Shown: positions 12,275 to 20,859 of the stretch, piece by piece | Position numbering within the stretch: the first letter of the stretch is position 1 | How the letters are laid out: each line of letters begins with the position of its first letter | From: SAR202 cluster bacterium | GTDB taxonomy: Bacteria; Chloroflexota; Dehalococcoidia; UBA6926; VFHL01 | Assembly: GCA_009392005.1 (NCBI GenBank) | Contig: VFHL01000002.1 | Location: forward strand, 62,001-126,000 | Direction: 5' to 3' | Length of the DNA: 64,000 nucleotides | Made by a program: the position numbers and the translations under genes | The notes under the pieces: generated by a model | What the model saw: the letters and a program-made list of their open reading frames with translations, nothing else | The model's database searches: none | Told to the model about the DNA's origin: nothing

Positions 12275-12296
12275 GTGGGTTTCAACCCACTTTTTT
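12275..12296 (+). terminator. Terminator-like hairpin in the nusA leader (attenuator candidate)
   Basis: GTGGGT and ACCCAC (12275-12290) form a 6-bp stem, or 7 bp with a two-base loop, followed directly by TTTTTT. It lies between the promoter and nusA, so it would stop most transcripts unless bypassed. A comparable leader hairpin precedes rimP-nusA in other bacteria, which suggests autoregulation by NusA. Confidence 0.6.
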
Positions 12297-12313
12297 CGTT
12301 ATAGGAGATATTA

Positions 12314-12343
12314 ATGCAGAGTCAGCGCGGGGCGACAATATGA
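12314..12343 (+). CDS. 9-codon leader ORF overlapping the nusA start
   Basis: ATG at 12314 follows TAGGAG (12302-12307) at 6 bases, a better ribosome binding site than any for nusA itself. It encodes MQSQRGATI and its TGA (12341-12343) overlaps the nusA ATG. It sits where rimP normally lies. It could serve only to couple translation into nusA. That a peptide is made is inference. Confidence 0.4.
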   Translation: MQSQRGATI

Positions 12344-13974
12344 TGAAAAATGACTTCGGGCTTGCTATAACTCAATTGTCCGCGGAAAGAAATTTGCCGC
12401 GGGATACAATTGTGGCTGCAATAGAGAGTGCCCTCGCATCCACTTTCCGGAAGGAACTCGAGGAAGGATTCCAAAACGTCTCCGTTCACATAGATCCGAG
12501 TTCAGGTGCAATACAAATCACAGTAGACAAAACCGTTGTCGAACAAATCAATGATCCAAGTATAGAGATTGATCTTCAATCAGCACAACAGATTAAATCC
12601 GATGTTCAGCTTAATGACGACGTAGCGGTAGAAATCCATGTAAAGGATGCCGGTCGTATCGCGGCGCAAACAACCAAGCAAGTTGTGTTGCAACGCCTGC
12701 GCGCAGCGCAAACAGATTTGGCATTCGAAGAGTTCACTTCAAAAAAATTCGAACTACAACACGCAACGGTACAAAAGATAGACGGCAAACAGGTAATCCT
12801 CGATCTTGGTGGAAAAGCCCAAGCATTACTAGTAGGTGAAGATCAGGTACCATCTGAACGGTACAGATCAAATCAAAGAATAAAGGTACTGATTGTCGAC
12901 GTACAAAAAACCACTAGAGGCCCACAAATTTTAGCGTCTCGCTCACACAAGGACTTACTCAAGCGGCTTTTCGAATTAGAGGTACCTGAAATTAGCAATG
13001 GTACAGTCGCAATAAGATCCGTAGCCCGTGAAGCAGGTGTACGGAGTAAAGTAGCCGTTGAAGCACGCCAAGAAGGTATTGATGCTGTTGGATCTTGCGT
13101 TGGACTCCGTGGAGTGCGCATCCAAAGTATCGTCAACGAACTACAAGGGGAGAAAATCGATGTCGTGCAGTGGTCTAATGACCCAACAGTCTACATCGCC
13201 AATGCTTTGAGCCCAGCACAATCGAATCAGGTCAGTATAAAAACCGTTGATTCGATTGAAACCGCCGAGGTAATTGTACCTGACAACCAACTATCCTTGG
13301 CAATCGGCCGGGAGGGACAAAACGCGCGTTTAGCAGCCAGATTAACTGGTTGGCGCATTGATCTTAAGAGCTATTCTGAAGCTATAGAACAGGAAGATGA
13401 AGAAGAAACGGACTCCTCTATAGAAAATGCAGCTATCGAAGTTTCAAAATCTGAAATTCCTGAAAACTTGGTAAATGAAGTTGAATATGCTATCAAAACG
13501 AGTGATGTTGAGATAAACCTCACGGAAACTCTTCCTCAACCGGGGACAGAGCAAACAGAACCTGATCCAAACGAACCCGATTTAGTGTTGACCAACGAAG
13601 ATGAACAGAAATCACCTGAAGTAACATTGGAAACTGCTGACACCTCAACAAGTAGTGATGATCTGAGTCTATCCGATGCAGAAATTGAAGCGGAAGTAGA
13701 AGCGGAAGTAGAAGAGGAAGAGGAAGAGGAAGCAGAAGCATTCGATTTCCAAGCTTGGGTCCGTTCGCAACAACCGAAAGACGAGCGTCCAACTTTACGT
13801 TTTGCGGAAGACATCCTCCCAGACCGTGGCGGAACTTCTGGAAGACGTGGCCGCGGGCGAAACAGTGGGAATAATCCAAGCAATAATCGTGGGCGAAGGT
13901 CTTCTACGCCGGAAAGCAACGCCGCTGACGACGAAAATGATTCACAACAGAGATCCAATGAGACAAGCGAATAA
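12340..13974 (+). CDS. nusA: Transcription termination/antitermination factor NusA
   Basis: NusA binds RNA polymerase and nascent RNA and controls pausing, termination and antitermination. The 544 residues hold the N-terminal polymerase-binding domain (1-125), an S1 domain (about 130-200), then two KH domains, with [20 protein letters not shown] in the first and [20 protein letters not shown] in the second. After about residue 345 comes a long non-conserved tail: an acidic stretch ([19 protein letters not shown], about 445-470) and then an Arg/Gly/Asn-rich end ([20 protein letters not shown]). This tail has no counterpart in compact NusA proteins. The first gene of the operon is normally rimP, which is absent. 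Confidence 0.95.
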   Translation: MMKNDFGLAITQLSAERNLPRDTIVAAIESALASTFRKELEEGFQNVSVHIDPSSGAIQITVDKTVVEQINDPSIEIDLQSAQQIKSDVQLNDDVAVEIHVKDAGRIAAQTTKQVVLQRLRAAQTDLAFEEFTSKKFELQHATVQKIDGKQVILDLGGKAQALLVGEDQVPSERYRSNQRIKVLIVDVQKTTRGPQILASRSHKDLLKRLFELEVPEISNGTVAIRSVAREAGVRSKVAVEARQEGIDAVGSCVGLRGVRIQSIVNELQGEKIDVVQWSNDPTVYIANALSPAQSNQVSIKTVDSIETAEVIVPDNQLSLAIGREGQNARLAARLTGWRIDLKSYSEAIEQEDEEETDSSIENAAIEVSKSEIPENLVNEVEYAIKTSDVEINLTETLPQPGTEQTEPDPNEPDLVLTNEDEQKSPEVTLETADTSTSSDDLSLSDAEIEAEVEAEVEEEEEEEAEAFDFQAWVRSQQPKDERPTLRFAEDILPDRGGTSGRRGRGRNSGNNPSNNRGRRSSTPESNAADDENDSQQRSNETSE

Positions 13975-14116
13975 AATATGCGTCGGAATTCAATAAAACA
14001 TATTGGAATAGTATATAAAAAAGTCCTCCCAACTTGTGTATCAGGTTTGCTACGGCAAGACCAGAACATGATTAATTCGTTGGCAACTACTGGCCTCGAT
14101 AAAAGGCAAAACAGAT

Positions 14117-15865
14117 ATGGCTGAGAAAAAACCACCGAGCGATGATGCTAGCTTGCAATTACCGCCTACGATAACTGTTGGAGATCTGGCTGAAAATTTA
14201 GATGTCTCACCAGTTGAAATCATCAAACAATTAATGCGAGCAGGAATCATGGCTGGAATCAATCAGTCAATTGACTACGAAGTCGCGTATGGATTGGCTA
14301 AAGCTTACGGTTTTGATCCTGAAGAAAAAACTGCTGAAGAAAAAATTTCCGCTCTAAAACTAGAAGAAGGGAAAACCGAAAATCAAGAACCTCGATCTCC
14401 GGTTATCGCTTTTTTGGGGCATGTTGATCATGGCAAAACAAGTTTACTCGATTACATCAGAAAATCACGTGTCGCAATGGGGGAAGTGGGCGGTATCACG
14501 CAGCGCATTGGCGCATACCAGGCAAATATAGCTGACCAAATAGTAACCTTTTTAGATACGCCTGGCCATGAAGCCTTTACGGCCCTGCGGGCGCGAGGCG
14601 CTCAGGTCACTGATATTGCTGTGTTAGTGGTAGCGGCCGACGACGGAGTGATGCCACAAACTATAGAAGCGATAAATCACATTCAGGCTGCCAACGTGCC
14701 AATGATCGTCGCGATAAACAAAATGGACCTACCTGGCGCCGACCCTGATCGGGTGAAAAACGAATTGTCACGACAAAATGTTCTTGTAGAGGATTGGGGA
14801 GGCGAAATACTCTCAACCCATGTATCAGCTGAAACTGGCGATGGGATTGATACTCTTCTTGAGAATATTTCTCTTGTCGCAGAAATTGAAGAACTACAAG
14901 GTGACGCCTCAACAACTTTTTCGGGAGTCGTAATTGAATCGAAGTTAGACTCAAATCGAGGATCCCTAGCCACGGTGCTGGTCCAAAGTGGCACTCTGCA
15001 AGTTGGTTCCCACGTCGCCGCAGGACCAGTTTGGGGACGCATTCGTGCAATGCTTGATCATCAAGGAGAGCGTATAAAGCAAGCTGGACCATCAGTACCG
15101 ATAGAGATTTTGGGTTTGAATGGTGTTCCTGATGCAGGGGAAATCATTCGCGCAATGCCCAACGAACGTGAAGCAAAAAGATTTGCAGAAACACAAAAGG
15201 ATTCAACAGATACGAGCAATACAACTGTAAGCCTCCTAGACCAAATATCTACACAAGTCCAGCAAGGGGAAATACCTGAGCTTGTAGTACTTGTTAAAGC
15301 CGACCTTCAAGGGAGCCTTGAAGCCGTATGTGGATCAATAGAAAAGCTAGGTTCAGATAGCGCGAGCGTGATGATCATTCACTCGGCAACGGGAAACATA
15401 TCTGAAAGCGACGTATTTCTCGCATCTGCTTCAAAAGGACTCATTATCGGATTTAACACACGCATAGAACCTGGGGCAAAGCGCTTAGCAGAAAACGAAA
15501 ACGTTGAGATTCGTTCCTACGACATCATCTATCGCTTGATCGAAGATATTGAAGAGGCGATCCACGGCCTTATTACACCAACTGTAAATAAAGTTCTTGC
15601 CGGAAAGCTTGAAGTTCGACAAATTTTCGATGCCCGCCGTGCGAAAATCGCCGGATGCCTTGTAACAGAAGGACAAGCGCTACAAAGCGCTGACGTCTCC
15701 GTTATCCGCAACGGCCAGACCTTACACGAATCCTCAATTCTGACCTTAAGACATTTCCAAGATAATGTTCCACAAGTCAATTCTGGACAAGAATGTGGCT
15801 TAACAATCGATGGCTTCAACGAATATGAAGAAGGCGATATCATTGAAGTCTATCGAGTGGAATAA
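14117..15865 (+). CDS. infB: Translation initiation factor IF-2
   Basis: This GTPase places initiator tRNA on the 30S subunit. At 582 residues it is among the shorter IF-2 proteins (B. subtilis about 716, E. coli 890), because the N-terminal region is reduced to one small IF2_N domain (about 15-65, TVGDLAENLDVSPVEIIKQL). G motifs are all present: GHVDHGKTSLLD, TQRIGAY, DTPGHEAF, NKMD and SAETG. Domains II-IV follow up to the tRNA-binding C2 domain (QECGLTIDGFNEYEEGDIIE). AAAAGG precedes the ATG. A 142-base spacer separates it from nusA, and ylxR is missing from that spacer. Confidence 0.96.
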   Translation: MAEKKPPSDDASLQLPPTITVGDLAENLDVSPVEIIKQLMRAGIMAGINQSIDYEVAYGLAKAYGFDPEEKTAEEKISALKLEEGKTENQEPRSPVIAFLGHVDHGKTSLLDYIRKSRVAMGEVGGITQRIGAYQANIADQIVTFLDTPGHEAFTALRARGAQVTDIAVLVVAADDGVMPQTIEAINHIQAANVPMIVAINKMDLPGADPDRVKNELSRQNVLVEDWGGEILSTHVSAETGDGIDTLLENISLVAEIEELQGDASTTFSGVVIESKLDSNRGSLATVLVQSGTLQVGSHVAAGPVWGRIRAMLDHQGERIKQAGPSVPIEILGLNGVPDAGEIIRAMPNEREAKRFAETQKDSTDTSNTTVSLLDQISTQVQQGEIPELVVLVKADLQGSLEAVCGSIEKLGSDSASVMIIHSATGNISESDVFLASASKGLIIGFNTRIEPGAKRLAENENVEIRSYDIIYRLIEDIEEAIHGLITPTVNKVLAGKLEVRQIFDARRAKIAGCLVTEGQALQSADVSVIRNGQTLHESSILTLRHFQDNVPQVNSGQECGLTIDGFNEYEEGDIIEVYRVE

Positions 15866-15919
15866 TTCAGGGAATCCACCCGTTATTAATACCTCTTTAA
15901 GAAACCGAGTAGAGCAGAC

Positions 15920-16258
15920 ATGTCTAGACGGAAACAAAAAATCAGTGACCTCTTAAGGGACCGTATAAGTGAAGTTTTGCAACAAGAAGTTAAAGATCCA
16001 CGAACTCGTGATGCAATCATATCTGTAACCTCAGTTGATATAGCTCCAAACCTCAGCCAAGCAAGGGTCTATGTAAGTATCTTGGGCTCAAAATCTCAAC
16101 AAGAAGACGCTCTGATTGGATGCAATGCTGCTGCATTATTCATCCGCCGTAAAGTTGGGGCAGACCTATCGTTACGCCGATTACCAGAGATAACTTTTAT
16201 CCAAGACACCACGATTGAAGACGCGGACAAGCTTAATAGGTTAATTCAAAACTCTTAA
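15920..16258 (+). CDS. rbfA: Ribosome-binding factor A
   Basis: This small KH-type protein (112 residues) helps mature 16S rRNA and the 30S subunit. Recognisable segments are the N-terminal KISDLLRDRISEVLQQEVKDP, SVDIAPNLSQARVYVSILG and the C-terminal RRKVGADLSLRRLPEITF followed by DTTIEDADKLNRLI. It lies 54 bases after infB and 8 bases before truB, the conserved order of this operon. Confidence 0.94.
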   Translation: MSRRKQKISDLLRDRISEVLQQEVKDPRTRDAIISVTSVDIAPNLSQARVYVSILGSKSQQEDALIGCNAAALFIRRKVGADLSLRRLPEITFIQDTTIEDADKLNRLIQNS

Positions 16259-16266
16259 AATTCCCA

Positions 16267-17214
16267 ATGCCTTTAAATGGAATATTGAATATTAATAAGC
16301 CTGAAGATGAAACTTCATTTTCAGCGGTACAAACTATACGCCATTTAGCAAGAGAAAAACGTGCTGGACATATGGGTACTCTTGATCCTTTTGCCCAAGG
16401 GGTATTGCCTATTTTCCTTGGCAAGGGTACTAGGATCATCTCATATTTAGAGACGACGGCTAAAACATATCGAGCCTCCATAGAATTGGGGATCACAACC
16501 GATACCTTTGATAAAACTGGCGAAGTCATCCAGCGGAAAGACCCCTCAGAAGTATCCTTCACCCAAGTACTAGATGGCTTGGCGAAATTTAAAGGGACAA
16601 TTCAACAGATCCCGCCTATGTATAGCGCAGTGCACCACAATGGTAAACGATTATATGAATATGCCCGAGCAGGTGAAGTAGTTGAGCGGGAACCAAGAGA
16701 AATCCAAGTTTATGAAATCGATTTAATAGATTGGAAAGCAAATGAAATATCTCTTGAAATCACGTGTGGCAAAGGTACATACGTACGAAGCATCGCACAT
16801 GATCTTGGTCAAGCCTTAGGCTGCGGAGCGACTATTCAAAACCTCGTTCGCACTCAAAACGGACCATTCAAACATCAAGACACTCAAACCATCGCTGAAC
16901 TCCGCCAAATCTTTCAAAATCAAAATGAACAAATGGTTTCCAGAGAGCTTGACTATCCTCTGCAGTCTCTACCTGCCTTATATACGTCAGAAAAAGGGCA
17001 GAAGCTTATAGGGAACGGCCAATCAATCTCAGAAAGTGAGATCCTTAAATTCGAAACTGCTTCCGTTGAACAATCCCTATTTTGGCCATCAGATCAGAAC
17101 AATTTAGCCCGATGCTACGGACCAGAAAACCAATTTATCGCAACCGTACTACATGAAAATAAACACAAGATTTGGAAACCCGACAAAGTACTAATGCCCA
17201 ACACTTCTGCTTAA
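16267..17214 (+). CDS. truB: tRNA pseudouridine(55) synthase
   Basis: TruB makes pseudouridine 55 in the T-loop of tRNAs. The catalytic Asp is residue 40 in GHMGTLDPFAQGVLPIFLG. Further family motifs are QIPPMYSAVHHNGKRLYEYAR and GKGTYVRSIAHDLGQALG. The length of 315 residues is usual. The last 70 residues are poorly conserved and may be a degenerate PUA-like domain. It is the last gene of the nusA operon; a promoter-bearing spacer follows. Confidence 0.95.
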   Translation: MPLNGILNINKPEDETSFSAVQTIRHLAREKRAGHMGTLDPFAQGVLPIFLGKGTRIISYLETTAKTYRASIELGITTDTFDKTGEVIQRKDPSEVSFTQVLDGLAKFKGTIQQIPPMYSAVHHNGKRLYEYARAGEVVEREPREIQVYEIDLIDWKANEISLEITCGKGTYVRSIAHDLGQALGCGATIQNLVRTQNGPFKHQDTQTIAELRQIFQNQNEQMVSRELDYPLQSLPALYTSEKGQKLIGNGQSISESEILKFETASVEQSLFWPSDQNNLARCYGPENQFIATVLHENKHKIWKPDKVLMPNTSA

Positions 17215-17288
17215 TCGAAGTAGCATTTTTCCCTAAATTTAATGTAAATAAGCGACTATTGTATTTTCTTTACGAAAATATTTCGCAA

Positions 17289-17319
17289 ATCAGGTACAAT
17301 TGTATCTGATCAGGTACAA
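17289..17319. repeat. Direct repeats and near-palindrome, candidate operator
   Basis: ATCAGGTACAA occurs twice, at 17289-17299 and 17309-17319, exactly 20 bp apart and so on the same helix face. GTATCTGATCAGGTAC (17302-17317) is a palindrome with one G/T mismatch pair. The element lies 60-90 bp upstream of the promoter for the small zinc-ribbon gene. Confidence 0.4.
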
Positions 17320-17377
17320 GAAAGGATCATCAGTAGATGAAAGTCAGCTTAGGTTTCAACTACGCGCTAACGAAAAG

Positions 17378-17406
17378 TTGACTTGACATGCAAACGTATC
17401 TAGTAT
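17378..17406 (+). promoter_or_regulatory. Promoter for the zinc-ribbon gene
   Basis: TTGACT (17378-17383), a 17-bp spacer and TAGTAT (17401-17406). A second TTGACA overlaps at 17383-17388 but has no matching -10. The leader of about 40 bases ends in a strong GGAGGTGA. Confidence 0.6.
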
Positions 17407-17451
17407 CACTATATCAGGTGCGATAAGTTGGTTTTTTACAGGAGGTGACAT

Positions 17452-17598
17452 ATGGCAGAGGCGTATTGCTTTAAGTGCAGGACCAAGCGCGAGATTGCAA
17501 ATGCAGCTCAGGTGACCTTGAAGAACGGAAGACCTGCAACTCGAGGCACATGCCCCCAATGCGGAACAAAGATTTTCCGGATTGGAAGTTCAAAGTAG
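17452..17598 (+). CDS. 48-residue zinc-ribbon protein (DUF5679-like)
   Basis: The protein is too short for usual length cut-offs but well supported. GGAGGTGA (17441-17448) lies 3 bases before the ATG, and it carries two CxxC pairs, C6-F-K-C9 and C34-P-Q-C37, joined by a segment containing NGRPATRG. It begins MAEAYCFKCRTK and ends FRIGSSK. The pattern matches a family of tiny zinc ribbons common in Actinobacteria, Chloroflexota and some phages. No function is established that I know of. It is monocistronic, with its own promoter. Confidence 0.85.
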   Translation: MAEAYCFKCRTKREIANAAQVTLKNGRPATRGTCPQCGTKIFRIGSSK

Positions 17599-18139
17599 AA
17601 AGGTACAGAGGAATTCCTCAGGCGAATTCCAAAGTAGAAATTAAATATATCGGCTAACACCAGTCTTCATCAAAACTTGGGCGTGTAGGTGTATATGCTC
17701 AATGAATGTGATGTCCTTTACAACCAGATGTGATTGTTGGTAATTGGCAAAGAATTTATAATTTGAGTTTCCATACTAGCATCGTGTTTGTGAAAAGCGA
17801 AGATGGCATGATTAATTTTTCGTTTGTTTCAGTCATCAAAGCGCGATTTCAAATGATGGGACAGAGGAATAGCAATTATCACCGCGATATAAAGGCTCTA
17901 TTTTCATTGCACAAGTAGGCTTCTAACATAGAGGCTAGCCTGAAAGACAGTGAAGAAAATGGAGGCTTCAAAGCCGGTTTCGCAAACTTCGAGTTGGGTA
18001 CGAATACTCAACTTAGTTCTGTTGAACCGTGCAAAAAGCATTCCTACATTTAGCTCCACAGGCGGCGCTATTGATATTGCTTTCTGAGGATTCGTTTTCG
18101 ACTGGTGGTTTAATTAGAGAAGATGGTTAGGAGATATTC
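17599..18139. other. 541-base spacer with a hairpin series
   Basis: No convincing gene is present; small open frames here lack ribosome binding sites. The spacer holds the 11-mer GTAGGTGTATA at 17685-17695, shared with two other spacers, and three consecutive small hairpins at 17964-18014 upstream of ino1. It could be a long, structured leader or carry a small RNA. Confidence 0.5.
17964..18014 (+). ncRNA. Three tandem hairpins, candidate structured leader
   Basis: GGCTTCAAAGCC (17964-17975), GGTTTCGCAAACT (17976-17988) and a 10-bp stem with a CGAA loop (17991-18014, including two G-T wobbles) follow each other almost without gaps. They lie 126 bases upstream of the ino1 start. I match no known riboswitch class. 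Confidence 0.3.
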
Positions 18140-19222
18140 TTGGGTAACATTAAGGTCGCTATTGTCGGGGTTGGAAACTGTGCATCATCCTTGGTTCAAG
18201 GCATCGAATTCTATAAAGATGCCCCCCAGGGGGAGTTCATTCCTGGGATTATGAATGTCCAGCTGGGCCCCTACCATATTGGAGACATAGAAATCGTTGC
18301 TGCATTTGATGTGGCAGAGAGTAAAGTAGGAAAAGATCTGGCTGATGCTATATTTAGTGAGCCAAATAACACCTACAAATTTTCGGAAGTACCTGAAACT
18401 GGCGTCATTGTCCAACAAGGCGTAGCTCTTGATGGTGTTGGACAATCCCTATCCAAAGTGGTTAATACCTCAGACGAAGAACCTGCCGACATTGTCAGCG
18501 TCCTGCGCGAAAAAGAAGTTGATGTCCTAATCAGCTACCTACCAGTAGGCAGTGAAGAAGCCACCAAATGGTATGTAGAGCAAGTTCTTGAGGCAGGAGT
18601 CGCATTTGTCAACTGCATGCCTGTATTCATCGCACGCGAAGCGGAGTGGGAACAAAAATTCAAAGATGCTGGAGTGCCAATCGTAGGGGATGATATTAAA
18701 TCACAAGTTGGAGCAACGATTACACACAGGGTTCTAACCCATTTGTTTCAACAAAGAGGTGTAAAACTAGAAAGAACCTACCAATTGAATTTTGGTGGCA
18801 ATACCGATTTTTATAACATGCTTGATCGTGACCGACTAGCATCAAAAAAGGAATCAAAGACCAATTCAGTGCTATCTCAATTGCAACACCCCATCGGTGA
18901 CGACGATATTCACGTCGGCCCCAGTGACTACGTCCCATGGTTAGAAGACAGGAAATGGGCGTATATAAGAATGGAAGGCGAAACCTTCGGTAACGTTCCT
19001 TTGAACATCGAACTTAAACTAGAGGTTTGGGATAGCCCTAACTCGGCGGGCGTTGTGATAGATGCCATTCGCTGCTGCAAAATAGCGTTAGACCGTGGCG
19101 TTTCAGGAGCCCTGAAAGGTCCATCTGCTTACTTTATGAAATCCCCTCCTGTCCAATATACCGATGAAGAAGCTCACCAAATGGTCGAAGGATTCGTCAT
19201 AGGTGAGGGGCCTTGGTCCTAA
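18140..19222 (+). CDS. ino1: Inositol-3-phosphate synthase
   Basis: The enzyme isomerises glucose 6-phosphate to 1D-myo-inositol 3-phosphate with NAD, the first step to phosphatidylinositol. The 360-residue length and the motif [12 protein letters not shown] (10-21) match the short actinobacterial/archaeal class. Other family stretches are [30 protein letters not shown] and [17 protein letters not shown]. The start is TTG, supported by AGGAGA 6 bases upstream and by the Rossmann start directly after it. It leads a tight five-gene cluster for inositol lipids; the next gene overlaps its stop by 10 bases. Confidence 0.93.
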   Translation: MGNIKVAIVGVGNCASSLVQGIEFYKDAPQGEFIPGIMNVQLGPYHIGDIEIVAAFDVAESKVGKDLADAIFSEPNNTYKFSEVPETGVIVQQGVALDGVGQSLSKVVNTSDEEPADIVSVLREKEVDVLISYLPVGSEEATKWYVEQVLEAGVAFVNCMPVFIAREAEWEQKFKDAGVPIVGDDIKSQVGATITHRVLTHLFQQRGVKLERTYQLNFGGNTDFYNMLDRDRLASKKESKTNSVLSQLQHPIGDDDIHVGPSDYVPWLEDRKWAYIRMEGETFGNVPLNIELKLEVWDSPNSAGVVIDAIRCCKIALDRGVSGALKGPSAYFMKSPPVQYTDEEAHQMVEGFVIGEGPWS

Positions 19223-20094
19223 CCGCCGGCTATTTGCTTTGGCGATTACTAACTCCCATAGTCTGCATCCTTCCGGTGAGCATCTCGTACCGTTTAGCTA
19301 GCTTAGCTGGCTTATTGGCTTATTATGTATGGCACGAGAAGAGGGAATACGCAAAGAATAATTTCACGAATGTCCTTGGGCTTACAGAATCAGATGAAGC
19401 CGCTTCACGATTGGCGAAGGAATCGTTTCGATACTACGCCAAATACTTGGTAGACTTTGCGCGAATCAAATCTGATGGCCACCTGAAGTGCTTGGAAAAA
19501 GTATCCTACACAAATTGGGATGCTATCGAAAAAGCGCACAGTCGCGGACACGGCACATTAATGATTGGGCTTCATCAAGGGAACTGGGACATTGGATTAG
19601 CTTTATTAACCCAACACAGATTTTCCGTGAAGGTATTAGTTGACGACTTGCCTACCCACAATATGGATCACATTTCTTTAAATTCCCGGAAAACATTGGG
19701 AGCAACAATTCAACCAATATCTGACAACATGCGTCCAGTAATCCGTGCTCTTAAACGGAATGAAATCGTAGCCATGCTAATTGATCAACCGCATGCTATC
19801 AAGAAGGTTCGCGTCTCCTTCCTTAATCAATGGATCTCGGTTCCTAGTGGGGCCGCGAACCTCGCATTAAGAACAGGCGCCACCATAATTACAGGAGGCA
19901 TCATTCGAAACGAAGACAATAACTCATTTCAGGCAATTATCAATGAGCCAATCTCCCCACAAATAACCGACCATTTAGATCGTGACATCCAACGTCTCAC
20001 ACAAAATGTTATGACTTCCTTAGAACAATTAGTCTTACGACATCCCGAACAATGGTTCGTTTTTCGCCCTTTATGGCAAGAAGAAGCCCAATGA
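19213..20094 (+). CDS. LpxL/PatA-family lysophospholipid acyltransferase
   Basis: This 293-residue membrane-associated acyltransferase has an N-terminal hydrophobic segment (10-40) and the H(X4)D catalytic motif at H121-D126 (HQGNWD). The family adds acyl chains to lipid A (LpxL/HtrB) or to phosphatidylinositol mannosides (mycobacterial PatA). The company of ino1, a PimA-like transferase and a CDP-alcohol phosphatidyltransferase argues for the second role. The start is TTG within the end of ino1, with GGTGAGGGG upstream, and its stop overlaps the PHP gene (ATGA). Acyl acceptor assignment is inference. Confidence 0.8.
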   Translation: MVLTAGYLLWRLLTPIVCILPVSISYRLASLAGLLAYYVWHEKREYAKNNFTNVLGLTESDEAASRLAKESFRYYAKYLVDFARIKSDGHLKCLEKVSYTNWDAIEKAHSRGHGTLMIGLHQGNWDIGLALLTQHRFSVKVLVDDLPTHNMDHISLNSRKTLGATIQPISDNMRPVIRALKRNEIVAMLIDQPHAIKKVRVSFLNQWISVPSGAANLALRTGATIITGGIIRNEDNNSFQAIINEPISPQITDHLDRDIQRLTQNVMTSLEQLVLRHPEQWFVFRPLWQEEAQ

Positions 20095-20858
20095 AGGTGC
20101 AATCTAATGAACTAGGAGTCGCAGACCTTCATACACATTCACGAGCAAGCGATGGGATCGGAACATTAGACACAATGCTAGAATATGCAGAGCAAATCGT
20201 ACACCTAGATGTAATGTGTATCACAGATCACGATAATTTATCATCTAGCCTCTATGCACGAGACCTTAGCTCCAAGAAAGGATACAAATGTGACATTGTA
20301 CCAGGTATGGAAATCACTACACTCAATGGTCATCTCATAGCAATTTTCATAGAGGAACCAGTGAAAAGCATGCGTTCATTACAATCAACTATCGAGGCTG
20401 TACACAAATTGGATGGGATATGCATTATCCCACACCCGTATAGTCGATTAACGTACAGTGTCGGAGAATCCGATTTACAACGACTTTACAAACAAGGCAT
20501 TAAAGAGGCCATGCCCGACGCAATAGAGTCACGAAATCCCACCCCTGCAGGACAAGCTGTCCGAAAGCACCCAAAACGGTTACTGTCGTGGGGGAACAAG
20601 GGCATCGCGGAAGTGGGAGGAAGTGACGCTCATTTCGTACAAACAATTGGCGAAGCATTCACACTTTTTCAAGGCAAAACTGCCGTTGAATTAAAAAAAG
20701 CGATACAATCAAGTCATACTATACCAGGCTTGATACCTTTGAAAGAAAGAAATCCAATTAGAAAAAAAGAGTTGCTTGAACAGACTTTTAGAGCGCTATT
20801 TTTGCACCCAAGCAAATTGATGACACGAAAATTTCAGCGCATGTTAAAGAATCAATGA
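20091..20858 (+). CDS. PHP-domain metal-dependent phosphoesterase
   Basis: This 255-residue PHP protein shows all four metal-binding motifs: DLHTHSRASDG (residues 12-22), CITDHDNL, IIPHPYSR and GGSDAHF. Proteins of this size hydrolyse small phosphate esters such as nucleoside bisphosphates or histidinol phosphate. I set the start at ATG 20091, which overlaps the previous stop by 4 bases and leaves the motif at the usual distance from the N-terminus; ATG 20052 lies deep in the upstream gene. Its place inside the inositol-lipid cluster suggests a phosphatase step there, for example on inositol phosphate, but the sequence cannot prove this. Confidence 0.82.
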   Translation: MKVQSNELGVADLHTHSRASDGIGTLDTMLEYAEQIVHLDVMCITDHDNLSSSLYARDLSSKKGYKCDIVPGMEITTLNGHLIAIFIEEPVKSMRSLQSTIEAVHKLDGICIIPHPYSRLTYSVGESDLQRLYKQGIKEAMPDAIESRNPTPAGQAVRKHPKRLLSWGNKGIAEVGGSDAHFVQTIGEAFTLFQGKTAVELKKAIQSSHTIPGLIPLKERNPIRKKELLEQTFRALFLHPSKLMTRKFQRMLKNQ

Positions 20859-20859
20859 T

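Noticed and set aside
13680-13740. Short repeats of GAAGTAGAAGCG/GAGGAAGAG type
   Set aside because: They are low-complexity Glu/Ala/Val codons within NusA, not a CRISPR array or regulatory repeat.
13536-14135. Minus-strand open frame of 199 codons opposite the nusA tail
   Set aside because: It is antisense to low-complexity acidic codons and composed mainly of serines and leucines. It has no ribosome binding site and no family resemblance.
17730-17918. 62-codon frame in the spacer before ino1
   Set aside because: It has no ribosome binding site and no family resemblance, and it ends before the hairpin series.
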